A stretch of 64,000 bases of DNA from assembly GCA_014706385.1 (NCBI GenBank), contig JACGZH010000001.1, positions 2,527,501 through 2,591,500 of the forward strand, read 5' to 3'. The translations under genes were made by a program, and so were the position numbers. The notes below the pieces were generated by a model, which ran no database searches, had not been told where the DNA came from, and saw only the letters and a program-made list of their open reading frames with translations. This DNA comes from Phaffia rhodozyma (taxonomy: Eukaryota > Basidiomycota > Tremellomycetes > Cystofilobasidiales > Mrakiaceae). Within the stretch, counting starts at the first letter, position 1; each line of letters opens with the position of its first letter. Positions 24,257 to 34,548 of this stretch are shown one piece after another.

Positions 24257-26409
24257 ATGGAACTCGCAGATCTTCGCTATCAGCTTCCCCTGAAGCTGTC
24301 AAACTCGATCGTATATTGGTCGCTTGTCGTATTTCACATCTGGAACTCTGTCGGTTGCTTCCTCCTTTTCCTTCCCGCTCTGTTTCCTTCTCTCTTTCTC
24401 TCTTGTATCTACACGGCAGGATTCGGACGCGTCACTGATGGCCGTCTGATCTCGACTTTGCTAGTTTTCGTACAAACCGGAATATCCACCGAAGGAGACT
24501 TATCTTACGCCTGGGAAATACGCGTTCTGGGTCTGGTACGTTCTCTTTTATCCTTCTTTCTGCTTTCCTTGGGAGACGTTGGGCCGTCTTGACCTTCGGA
24601 GGTCTCCGCCAGATAAACAAGGACTCGATGAGCTCTGAGTTCTTCCGTTCTGCAGATCTGATTAAACCAAGTTTCTCAATATTCTTGTTTTCTGAAAACT
24701 TGTTATGGATACAGGCCAGTGATCCATATACTTCTCATAGGTTATACCGTCGTCCAGTTCTTCCCGAGGGCACAGTCGTTGGTTGTGGATAGCATCCGAT
24801 GGAGATTCGTCTCGGTCGGTGTGATCAGTGCTGTAAGTGAACTTTCGTTCTTTCTGACCCTCGGATTTGCTCTATGCTGCTCGGACATGAGAGATAGACC
24901 TGAGAACCTTTTTGTTTCTCTTTGGCATGTTGTTTTGAACGAATGTCACAGGCGTATCTGTACTTTCAAATCAGAAAGTGGTATATCCTTGCATTCCTCC
25001 TCTCGGTGGCCTTGCTCTCCACTGGTATGTATATACTCCTGTATTCGAATTTCGAGGTAAACGCTGGGACTTGCTCTTTAAACTTGAAAGGTTACGTTCT
25101 CTATGCCTTCTTTTGCTGTACTGGCTCCTAGTGTCTTCGATATTCTACCTCATCCGAACCAGAAAACGGATCGTACCTGAACCGACAAAGTTCGAAATCA
25201 AGCTGCTCGAAGTGACGATACTTCTTCCGTTCTCTCTATATGTTTGTGGTTACTCTCTTTTCTCTGGCCCCTTTGTTTTCTTTGTCCTAACTCCCGAGTG
25301 ACGGACGAGGCTGATGCTTTCTGGATGGTGCTTCACGCTTGCCTTGTGGGGGGAGGAAATGACAGCATGCATGGAGTATAGTCCTCATGGTACTCACGTT
25401 CTTCCAGGCATTTGGAAAGGATGTACACAAAGAACACGCGGGTGCATGGACCAGAGTATTTGTCTGGTTAGCTCTGTGAGTCTTCTCTTGCCCTTTTCCT
25501 CATTCTTTGTCCCCGAGGAAATGATGTAGAACAGAGTGAGACTGATCGTCAGATGAGCGGGGATTAGATTATTCTTGACGCTCACCTCAATAGGTTATGC
25601 GTTTGCCTCTGAAGCGGGTGACCTTGCCGGTTGCGCTGTTCTTGTTCGTTGTCGTTTCTCTTCTCATATGTCAACACCTGCCTGTGTGTTCTAACTGTTA
25701 CAAATGAGACTGACGTCAATCGATCAACGGGTTGATTTGGACGAACGAATCAAAAAGACATATGTCCTATGGGCGATTTTTGAGAATCAAGAGGGCATCA
25801 TGTTTATCCATTGGAGTGGTCTTGTCTTTGCGGTTCGTCTATGTATCTGGTTTCGCCTTCTCACTCTCCCCTTTCTCTTCCTCGTTCTCTTTATAGACGA
25901 CTGACTGGACGCCCTGTCATGTTTTTTATTTATTCAATATAGATCATTTCGTCCATCGCGTTTCTCTACACAACATACAAATCTGTTCGTCTTGTTCCTT
26001 CTATCTCGCTCTTTCCTTTTTGAACGCACACATAACCCTCTCCTGACACTGAAGCGCACCGCTCACCGCTCTACGAAAACAGTATAAATATCATTTGCTT
26101 CCACCAGCGCCACCACCGATGGTTACGCGGCCACGAGCGCGAACACGGGGTAGAAGCGGTGGGACTACACCCACGATCGGTGGGCTCTCTCAAGTATCGT
26201 CACCAAGGTCGCAACCTGTGTCGCCTCAACTACCGCGGGGGACACTGGTGAATCCTTCGGGGACTGTGACTATGCCACCGGTAGAACAGGTATCGAAAAC
26301 AGGACCCGGACAGAAAGTTCAGAACGACCAGGGCGAGACAGAGGACGATTCGCTCTTGGTGCGGGAAGGATCAACGAGCAGACCTTCAGAAGACATTCAG
26401 CGTTCTTGA
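24257..26409 (+). CDS. predicted multi-pass membrane protein (TspO-like fold family, uncertain)
   Basis: Multi-exon gene starting MELADLRYQLPLKLSNSI, joined to FSYKPEYPPKETYLTPGKYA and FWVWPVIHILLIGYTVVQFF. Further exons give DSIRWRFVSVGVISA, AYLYFQIRKWYILAFLLSVA and several more hydrophobic segments. The last exon is a hydrophilic Arg/Pro/Thr-rich tail (26095-26409, VTRPRARTRGRSGG...DDSLLVREGS). The pattern of short loops, Trp-rich helices and KETYLTPG...FW.W recalls widespread fungal integral-membrane proteins that loosely resemble TspO-type proteins; I cannot name the family securely. The intermediate exons around 25000-25900 were only partly resolved. No substrate or enzymatic residue is evident. 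Confidence 0.6.
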
Positions 26410-26649
26410 TCCCTGGGGATTGATACATTTTCCGACTGGCAATGGCCGTCTCCTATGTTTGTAACGATATGATGCTCTTTTCTTGGTTTTTCTTTTCTTT
26501 TCTCTCTTGTGTTATTCCTTTTTCTTCTCGTTCCATGAAAGCGTCATTTCCTTTTATTTATAAAGTTAGTTTCTTTTGGGAGGAAGGAGGGGGGGGGAGG
26601 AGGGAAAGAATGGAAAGAATGAGGGAAGGAAAAGAAAAACTCTAAAGAT

Positions 26650-28232
26650 CTATTTGCATCTCTTCAAAACTTGCTCGGTCAAATCCTCCAGACCGGCTCT
26701 GGCCTCACTCTCTGGCAATCTATCCCTGATCAAATCCCTCGCTCCTTCCGCGTACTCTCGCGCCAACTTTCTCGTTCGGTCCATTCCATCCGAAGCGAGG
26801 ACGAGATCTCTGGCGGTAGGGACATCACCCGGCTCGGAGAATCCTCGTCTGATCAACGGCGTCAACGACGGGTTGGACTCCCAGGCATAAAGGAGAGGAG
26901 CGGTAGCTAGGCCGAGCGAGAGATCAAATCCGGATGACGGTTTTCCCATCGTGGTTGACGGGGTGGGTGTGAAATCCAAGAGATCGTCTACAAGCTGTGG
27001 GTGGAGGACGATAGATGTACATTCGAATGAATATACAAAAATGAATAAACAAAAGCATAAGAGGCAAGATCGGATCAGAGAAGCCCTTGTGTTGGTTTGT
27101 CTAATCTCGATTGGGACGATAGAAAGAGCGTGAGGAGACAAAGAAGAAGAAAGAAAAAACGAATTTCCGACTGCTTACCTGGAAAGCGATTCCGAGGTTT
27201 CGCCCGTAGGCATATGCGACATCCTTAAGCTCTTCATCACATTCGGCTCCACCAAGAATGACACTGGCTCTGGCGCTCTTGGCCATCAGACTGGCCGTTT
27301 TGAGATAGGTCTTTTGCATGTACTTGTCGAAACCCTCGGCGGTCGGCGACCTCTCAGGTTCTTGTGTCGCCTTGAGTTGCATCATCTCACCTTCCACCAG
27401 ATTCGCGATCACGGTCGAGAGCAACTCGACTACCTCGGGCGAGCCCAATCTGGCTAGCGCGGCTGAGGCTCTACCGAGCAAGAAATCACCACCTAGGATG
27501 GAGACCTTGTTGCCGAAAAGATTGGGTGCTGAAGGTGCTCCTCGCCTGGTGGGAGAAACATCAATCACATCATCGTGTAGGAGGGAAGCCACATGAATCA
27601 TCTCTGTGATCTCTGCCAGTCGTTTCTGGGTGGGAAGAAGTATTGTCGGGTCTGCTAGAGCTAACGAAGCCAACGGGCCGGACGGCAGGTGGACGGAGTG
27701 GGCGGGAGACGAAGGCGAGCGACGAAGCGGAGAGTTAAGTGACGAATGAAGGCCCGCTCGGGGTGACGATGAAGACGAAGGGATGAAAACGTTCTGGAAG
27801 CTCCGTGTGGACTCTGGCATGCCAGGATTGTAATCGTTCAGGACGTCATCCCGCTGAGTGAGCCATCGGTCAACCTCGTTCGGATCCTTCGAAGCGACCT
27901 CTTGCCAGTTTGAGCCGAGCCCATTCGTGGCTTGGGCCATGAGGAGAACGATCTTTGGCCGGACGTTCTTGCCCTCTGCCTGGAAGTAATACTTTGCGAC
28001 GCTGTCAAGCGAAGGATGACCAGAGCCTAGCAGATGAGAGATGTTCGACTGGAGAGACGATAGCTCTGTCTGGAGGAGGGACAGAGGGGACTCCAGTTTC
28101 GGCAGGCCGGACGGTTTCAGGCCTTCGGGAAGAGCATTCTGGATGGTTGTCGTGAGCAAAGAGGCTGGCCTCGTCTGTCGCAGAGCTCTCGGCACGACTG
28201 ATCTGAAGGAGGATCTCGCGGTGATCAACATG
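26650..28232 (-). CDS. COQ1: mitochondrial polyprenyl diphosphate synthase (ubiquinone side chain)
   Basis: Two exons on the minus strand. It starts MLITARSSFRSVVPRALRQT, an Arg/Ser-rich mitochondrial presequence. It then shows trans-prenyltransferase motifs: AEGKNVRPKIVLLMAQA, EMIHVASLLHDDVIDVSPTR (first Asp-rich motif), GNKVSILGGDFLLGRA, VEGEMMQLKA, KTYLKTASLMAKSA, and after the intron LVDDLLDF (second Asp-rich motif) and GKPSSGFDLSLGLATAPLLY. The stop is at 26650-26652. It makes the long prenyl tail of ubiquinone from IPP and an allylic primer in the matrix. An insert of roughly 70 residues rich in Ser/Pro lies before the first Asp-rich motif. It is divergent from the ALKBH6-type gene. Confidence 0.92.
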
Positions 28233-28833
28233 GTCTGTGGAAAGTGATGTAGAGCCAAGGAAGAACGATCGAGGAAAGACTCTGTCTCTCTGTTCTGTTG
28301 ATGATCGTCGTTGGTAGAAAAAGATGAAAACTGAGCGGACGGAAAGAAGTAAGCGCGTAAGCGGCGAATTTTTTTGGCCACCACCTGCGCTTTGACGATG
28401 GCTCTGATACTGCAAGGCAGCGTGCATCGCTCGTCGCCTAGGAGAAGGAGCAGGAGGAGGAGAGTGGGTATGTGGAGGATGCGATCATCATTGGGTGTTT
28501 GTTTCTCGATGGCTAACTACACGATCGGGCGGGAAAGAGCAGCATGTGTGGGCACGAGTCCTCTGATGAACACCGAGAGTCAGATCGTACGGCGCTCAGA
28601 CATTCAACACAAGAGACCAAGCGTATACAACAGAGTCCTCGCTGAGGTTGCTACTACATGTGACGGTCGATGAGGAGAAAGGCTGGAGAGTACAGCTGAA
28701 AGAAGAAAGATTGAACTCTTTGGGTTTTCCATGCCATCCAGCGAGACTCACTCTCTTCCACCACCAACCACCACCTCCATCATCAGCAGCACGCGTACGC
28801 ACATACACACATACACATACACATACACATACC
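28233..28833. other. divergent promoter region COQ1 / ALKBH6-like
   Basis: Head-to-head spacer of 601 bases. The last 40 bases before the ALKBH6-like start are an (ACAT/AC)n simple repeat. No coding exon recognised. Confidence 0.6.
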
Positions 28834-30149
28834 ATGGAGGACATACAGGCAAACAGGCTGGATGCGTTCCCAGATGCAGTGTACTATATTCCAGAATTCA
28901 TCACCCCGGCTGAAGAAGATCATCTGGTCAACAAGGTCTGTCTCTCGCTATCCGAGTTCTCGCTCGATCTCCATGCTGACGAGTGAGAGTCTTTCCAATC
29001 GATGCTACCTTCAGATCGATCAGAGTGCTTTGCCGAAGTGGAAGACGGTGCCCACAGGTCGAAGGTCAGCATGTCTGCCACACCCGTTACGTTCGATCGC
29101 GCAGATGGACTTACTCGTTCCCCCATCAATCTTCTCACCCAGGATCTAAAGGCTACAGCACTGGGGTTCGTATGCTATCAAAGATCTCACTCGCTCCTCA
29201 GATACATGTCCACTCAGACTGATCTGTTTTCAACTCTCTTTCTAGGCGGCATTCTCACAAAGTCAAACACACTCATTCCGGAGCCACTCCCTCCGTTTTT
29301 CACTCAGTTGTGAGGCTTCTCTCCGCTCTCTTTCATCCCGATGTCTGATCTTCCGACTGAACCCTTTTGCTCTTTCGCTTTGTAGCCCCGATTTGATCTC
29401 CAAGGTCAAATCTACAGGCGCCTTTGAAGGTGCAAAGATTGGAAAGCCTAACCAAGTACTCGTCAACGAGTATCTTCCCGGACAGGGTATCGACGTACGA
29501 TTCATTATTCCTGATCTCATTGATGAGAAGACTTGCCCAGTGCTGAGTCTCTGTTCATCTTCCTTTCTTTTCAGCCTCACACCGATGGACCAGCATAGTG
29601 AGCGCCAAGTTTGATTCTCCATCTTTTCGATCGCACCGAGCTCACACCAATACTTTTCCATCTAGCTACCCGACTACCACGACGATATCTCTACTCTGGC
29701 CGTGTATCCTCTGGCTTCACCCGCCCTCCACTCCTCTGGTTCCGTCCACTCCTCTGGTTCCGTCCACTCCCTCTTCTTCGGCCAGCTCGCTCGCTTCAGA
29801 AGTAGCTACCTTGACGCGTCCTGCAATCCCGATTCTGCTTGAACCCCGCTCACTTCTCATTCTCCAACACGCGCCATACACTGAGTGGAAGCACTCGATC
29901 TCCCATGCATACACGGATGATTTCAAGGCGGTCGCCCCGATCCTCGCCAACAAGCATCTCCTCGGTGGTCAATCCATCAGACATCTCGTCGGGCTAGATG
30001 CACCGGATGAAGGCTCGTGGGACGTTCAGCAAGCGTTCAAACCGGAAACGACCGAGGGTGATCACTCCAGCGGGGTCAAGCGGATGAAACGGATCAGTCT
30101 GACGCTGCGGTGTGTGGAAAAAGTTGGAAAGGGTCTCTTTGGCCGTTGA
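28834..30149 (+). CDS. ALKBH6-type Fe(II)/2-oxoglutarate dioxygenase
   Basis: Multi-exon gene. Exon 1: MEDIQANRLDAFPDAVYYIP and EFITPAEEDHLVNK. The following short exons splice to IDQSALPKWKTVPTGRRLQH, WGGILTKSNTLIPEPLPPFF and TQLPDLISKVKSTGAFEG, matching the LSGRKLQNWGG...PERLPPWL block of ALKBH6. Then NQVLVNEYLPGQGI, PHTDGPAYYPTTTTISL (His and Asp iron ligands), the distal His in YTEWKHSISHAY, and RISLTLRCVEKV (2-oxoglutarate-binding Arg). The iron facial triad is therefore complete. ALKBH6 substrates are poorly known; alkylated nucleic acids are suspected. An in-frame 18-bp duplication (29728-29763) adds STPLVP repeats in a loop. The 3' junction of the GRRLQHWG exon was set by homology. 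Confidence 0.85.
29728..29770 (+). repeat. 18-bp tandem duplication within the ALKBH6-like coding sequence
   Basis: The unit CCACTCCTCTGGTTCCGT occurs twice exactly and a third time in part. It encodes repeated STPLVP in a Pro/Ser-rich loop after the PHTDGP motif. Being a multiple of three, it leaves the frame open. Confidence 0.8.
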
Positions 30150-30280
30150 ACGATGAACATGTCTCTTTTATCCATTCTATAATCCTTCCTCCTTTGCTTG
30201 GCTCAACTCTAGGCCGAACATGCCTTGCCACTGACTCTGAACACGACGAGAAAGCCAAGTGAGCAAGATCCCATCGTGAG

Positions 30281-30290
30281 GTCACGTGAC
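30281..30290. promoter_or_regulatory. GTCACGTGAC palindrome (E-box)
   Basis: Perfect 10-base palindrome with a CACGTG core, 92 bases before the start of the lactate-dehydrogenase-like gene. It is a likely bHLH (Cbf1-type) site. The same 10-mer occurs at 44196-44205. Confidence 0.55.
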
Positions 30291-30382
30291 TACACACATC
30301 CTCCTTTACCTGGCCTTCTTCCGTCTGGCTTCTCTCTTCATCATCATCATCATCACCTTCCATCACCAATCTCGGCCAAACG

Positions 30383-31409
30383 ATGAACGTTCTCTCTCGA
30401 GCTCTTCCTCTCCACTCAAGTCGCCTGGGAGCTGTCGCACGTAGATCTTACGCCCATCCGCCGACATCTCGATCTGTGCCTCATGTCCCCCTGCCATCAT
30501 CAAACGAGACAAAAAATCGACTGGACATTCTTCGGGCGACCCCGTTGAGCATAAAGACGATCATGTTTGGACTCACTCTTCTTGGATTCTCAACCGGAAT
30601 CCTTATCGGAAGCAAGGCCCCTCGTCCTCCTACCGCTGATGATGGAGCGACCTCTTCACCCTATTCCACAGGGGCGGCAAGTTCGGCTCCGGCTTCGCCG
30701 TATGCGGCTTTGAAGAAGCGAGCAGCCGAGCAGGCAGCAGGAGGACACCTGATCGAGCCAGATGGGTTGACAAAAGGGATAGAAGAACTGAGATCATTCT
30801 TCAGGACACTGGGAAGGGAGGATGATGTGGTCGTTCAGCCTGCTGGACCCGGTTCGTTTGCTTTCTCCTCGGTTCTTCCCTTTTGTGTGGATGAGAGAAC
30901 ACAGAGGCTTAATCTTTGGCGGTTGGGAAATGTTAGGATATAAAAACCCTACTGTCGTCGTCCGAGCTCTCAGGTTCGTCTTCGACATTCGTTGCTCATC
31001 TCATTCAGGTTTGTACTCACCCTGACCCTGATCAACCATCTTGGATCTCTACATCGGTCATGGCTTTCACAGGACGGAAGAAATTCAAAGAGTCGTCTCG
31101 ACAGCCATCAAGTTCAGCATGTGAGTTCCCGGTTCATCCAGTGTTCTGATAACCCTGGATACACCATGGGTGGCCGACATACTTTCTAATGAGGATGAGA
31201 GACTGATCGAATTCTCTTCGTCTGACGGTTTGCGGGTCGGTTGTCTCCCCAGACCCTTGATCAATTACAAGGATATCACTTCGAGCACTGTGGGTTCTTT
31301 ACTTTCGTGCCTCTGCTCTCTTTGCCTTTTCCCTCGCTGACGTGTTGATTTTTTGTTTCAATAGTCTGGAGGAATCGTGCTTGACTTGACTCGGTTGCGC
31401 GCTCAGTAA
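30383..31409 (+). pseudogene. truncated mitochondrial D-lactate dehydrogenase-like (FAD-binding) gene
   Basis: Five exons join in frame: 30383..30851, 30907..30973, 31073..31120, 31253..31289, 31365..31409; 221 residues. The N-terminus (MNVLSRALPLHSSRLGAVAR) looks mitochondrial and is followed by a membrane segment (IKTIMFGLTLLGFSTGILIG), as in fungal Dld1. After a linker, SPYAALKKRAA and GLTKGIEELRSFFRTLG, it enters the start of a FAD_binding_4 domain: YKNPTVVVRAL, RTEEIQRVVSTAIKFSIPLI. Where the family has GGTSLEG it has KDITSSTSGG, then GIVLDLTRLRAQ and a stop. Family members exceed 500 residues, so most of the FAD and substrate domains are absent, and the 600 bases before the next gene do not hold them. 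A relic is most likely; a short functional protein is possible because splice sites are preserved. Confidence 0.55.
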
Positions 31410-32019
31410 AATCAATACACAAATGCATATTCATATTCAGATCGTACCATGTCGTATCATCGTCCCTCATTGGCATCAACACGATTCAAAGCTGGACGAG
31501 AAGAAAGAGAGAGAGAGAGAGAGAGAGATGAGAGAGATAAACACGTTCCGTCATTGAATAGAGTGAGTAGGGGTGATATGCGATATGTCCTGAGGCCGAA
31601 TTGGATAAGAGGTGATAAAAATAACGATAATAAAAGAGCAAAAGTAATGCTATATGATTCAAAATGCCAAAGAGACAAAGTATAAAGGTAACAAGAGAAG
31701 AAGAGGAAGAAGGAGAATGGAACCGCTGGAGTTTATAGAGAACCTGCTCTTCAAGTCGGTGAGTATTCTCTTGTTCCGCTCGATTTCTGATTCCGACTAT
31801 CAGCAGAGGCTGGACTGGACGTAAAGGTAGATTTGAGGAAAAGGACAGCAAAAACGATGAGGGGACATTGAGAGTAACTAAGGAAGAAAACATTGCTCGT
31901 TAGGTTCCCTTTCTGCTCCTTTATATCGTCCATTCTCCCTTTCCCTCAATTTGAATGCATGCGAAAGAAAAGAGAAAGAAAAGAAACAGAAGGAAAAAAA
32001 GGCAAGGACCACTTCAACA
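31410..32019. other. convergent spacer after truncated DLD-like gene
   Basis: No coding exon recognised; in particular no continuation of the FAD-linked oxidase. It contains a (GA)n tract at about 31505-31530 and purine-rich sequence at 31690-31720. It presumably holds the 3' UTRs of both flanking genes. Confidence 0.6.
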
Positions 32020-34170
32020 TTAGTGAGTTCTTGCCCTCCTCTTGCCATGAACCACTCTTCTGTCGCCTCCGTGTCCTCTGGGAACACGGCCGACGGCATC
32101 CCGCTTGCGAGCGCTCGTCGCCTGCCAGGGCCACACACAACCCACCGGTGTGGCCGAGTTGCAAACTGTGCCTGCCTGGAGAGCACAATCCGTGAGGTTC
32201 ATCAGACGACCGTTCACGCATTGTTGGAGGACTGATCCGTTGCAAGCCCAAGAACCTGCCGCACATGTGGTCGATGTGGTCGCGGCGTTGGAAGCGGGAT
32301 AAGTCGAGGTGGTGGCAGAGCTCGTAGCAGGCGTGGAAACCACAGACTTCACCGAGGTTGTAGTGGGTTGAGCAGCATTGGTGTTGGTGACGACCGCGTT
32401 GTTGACCGTGACCGCACTGGTCGCCGTCGTGCTTGAAACAGACGTAGTGAGCACATTTGATGTCGTGGTGACGGCGGCAGTGGTGGCAGCGGTGGCAGCA
32501 ACTACTTGATCGGGCCAAACACAACCGACAGGATCCACAGGATTGCAAACCGTTCCAGCCTGAGTTGAGCAGTCTTTCATGCTGACAAATGCACCCCAGG
32601 AACAGGTCTGTAGCACAGAGCCTTGGCATCGCCATTCACCAGAAGTGCAGGCGGTTTCGGCGGTGGAAGCGGCAGCAGAAGCGGAAGTGGAAGTAGGTGG
32701 TGCATATGAAGATGCGGGGGCAGAGGTGGAAGCGATCACAGAGCTTGATGGTGATGAAGAAACGACCGTTGAAGTAGGGGAAGAGACGTCAGAGGACGAG
32801 TACACGAAAGCTCCCACGTTAGAAGTGGGAGTAGCGGATGACTCGACAGCGCTCGTTGATGAAGCCTCCGCCGGGACGGAAGAAACGACCGAGCTTGAGG
32901 CAACGTCGGCCACGGCAGAGGAAGAAGTAGGAGCAGAAGTCTCGGAAATGGCAGATACGGTCGAGGAGGCCACAGCTTGGACACTTGAGGGCTCGATCGA
33001 AGCGGTCACGGCAGCCGAAGTAGTGGTCGAAGAAGCCTGAGCGACGGCAGTAGAAGACGCTGCAGGCGTGGAGGTAGCGATGGCGACAGAGGAAGTGGAA
33101 GCAACGGTAGTGGAGCTGGCACCACCCGAAGACGTTCCAGCACCGTCACTTCCGGGAGCAAAACAGTCTGTGTCAGAGATACCTGCTCCAGAGGTCAACC
33201 CATTTCCGATGGACAGCCCGGCGTATTCACCTCCGTAGGTGACGAAATCTCCGGGGTACGGGTATACCACAGGGGTGCCCTCGATTGTAGTACACGAGTT
33301 GACGTCAGCGTTAGATACATGGATCGTCGGTCCCGTCAAGGGTGCGGTGGCGGCCGAGTCGATGTTGATGATCGCACAGTTCTGATAGAACTCTCGGTTA
33401 CCGAGTTTGTTGGACCAGGACCATGAGAACAACACGTTCTTACCTGCGGGAGCGGCTGATGGGAGGTTCACGTCGAATGTCAATGAGTCTGAGGGGCAAC
33501 CTCCGATACGAGACTCAATCACCCGGAAGTTGGTTCCATTGTCATACGACAGCGAGAGCTGACAAGCTGTTACAAGGCATAATTGATATGTTAGCGAGGG
33601 AGCTTCTCATCCAGGCCAGCTGGCGACGACGACGACGACGACGATGGCAACAACATCGACGAGAACAAAGACCAGCCACGTTTGACGAGTTTCTCATGCA
33701 CTCATACTCGACGCGTCCCAGAGAACAACACGGCAGAACCCGCCACCCTAGAAAACAAGAAGAAGAAGAAGAAGAAGAAAGAAGAGATCTACTCACAACC
33801 TCCGCCATGAACGGCAGTTCCGGCAAGCGTGATGGCCATGGATTTACCGGCAGTATAGGTCGGGATGGTGCCCTGGTCATAGCCTTGACCGATGAACCCT
33901 TTGCATGGGTACGGGCCATCTGAGATCAACGGAGAAGTCATGGAGCTGATGGTGTTTATGGGAATCAAAAGCAATCAGCATGAGATGCACATCAACGATC
34001 GAGAAAGCCAAAACACAGACGCACTAGTCCTTCTCGGCCTCTGGCGTGTTCGGGTTGAGGGCAGAGTTGATGGGATAAGGACTGGCGAGTTGGATGTGAG
34101 CCTGCACGAGTGGGGAAACGGCGAGAAGCGCGACCAGCGCGCTTGAAAACATGGCCTTTGACGATGACAT
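32020..34170 (-). CDS. secreted AA11-like lytic polysaccharide monooxygenase with two C-terminal cysteine modules
   Basis: Minus-strand, several exons. The signal peptide (MSSSKAMFSSALVALLAVSP, LVQA) is followed directly by His, giving mature HIQLASPYPINS. The second copper histidine lies in GTAVHGGGSCQLSL, and the axial Tyr in NREFYQNCAIINI, so the histidine brace is complete. The spacing and GGCPSDSL, LFSWSWSNKLGNREFYQNCA match AA11 (chitin-active) enzymes. Then comes SCTTIEGTPVVYPYPGDFV and TYGGEYAGLSIG, a long Ser/Thr/Ala/Val linker (about 32690-33130), and two modules with identical spacing C-x6-C-x7-C-x10-C-x7-C-x7-C (about 32510-32660 and 32125-32275), each ending GCVWP, like X278-type appendages of AA11 proteins. 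A basic tail follows. Likely role: oxidative cleavage of chitin or a related wall polymer outside the cell; inferred. Confidence 0.82.
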
Positions 34171-34548
34171 CTCTCCAGGAGAACACGAGTAGCGAATGCG
34201 AGTGGGAAGTCGAAGCGGGCACAGGAGGGGAATGGAGCACGGGCTACAACGATCCAACAGGCAGAAAGAAAGACGACGGTAAGAAGAAAGAAAGAATGAA
34301 TGTCGAAAGAAGGTGAGTTTCCTAAAAGAAGGAAAAGATTGATGATAAAGTTGAAAGTGAGACAATTCTGTTGACTGAGGATTCTACATCGTATCGTGCC
34401 GGTCGGCTGGGTCCATTGGGTTTGAGCGCTGTTGATCATTCCGGTTGATCTCCTTTCTTGTTCTTGTTTGTATTTCGGCTTTTCTCTTTCTTCCGGTTCC
34501 CTCTGGGTCATAGAACGCGTGAGAATGCGGGATAGTCAAGATACATGT
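34171..34548. other. intergenic region upstream of the LPMO gene
   Basis: Tandem minus-strand spacer between the LPMO start and the 3' end of the ubiquitin protease gene. It presumably contains the LPMO promoter. No gene recognised. Confidence 0.55.

Noticed and set aside
32579..33040. Plus-strand 153-codon open frame opposite the LPMO linker
   Set aside because: It is antisense to the Ser/Thr/Ala repeat linker and consists of complementary low-complexity Glu/Val/Ala sequence; no protein-like features.
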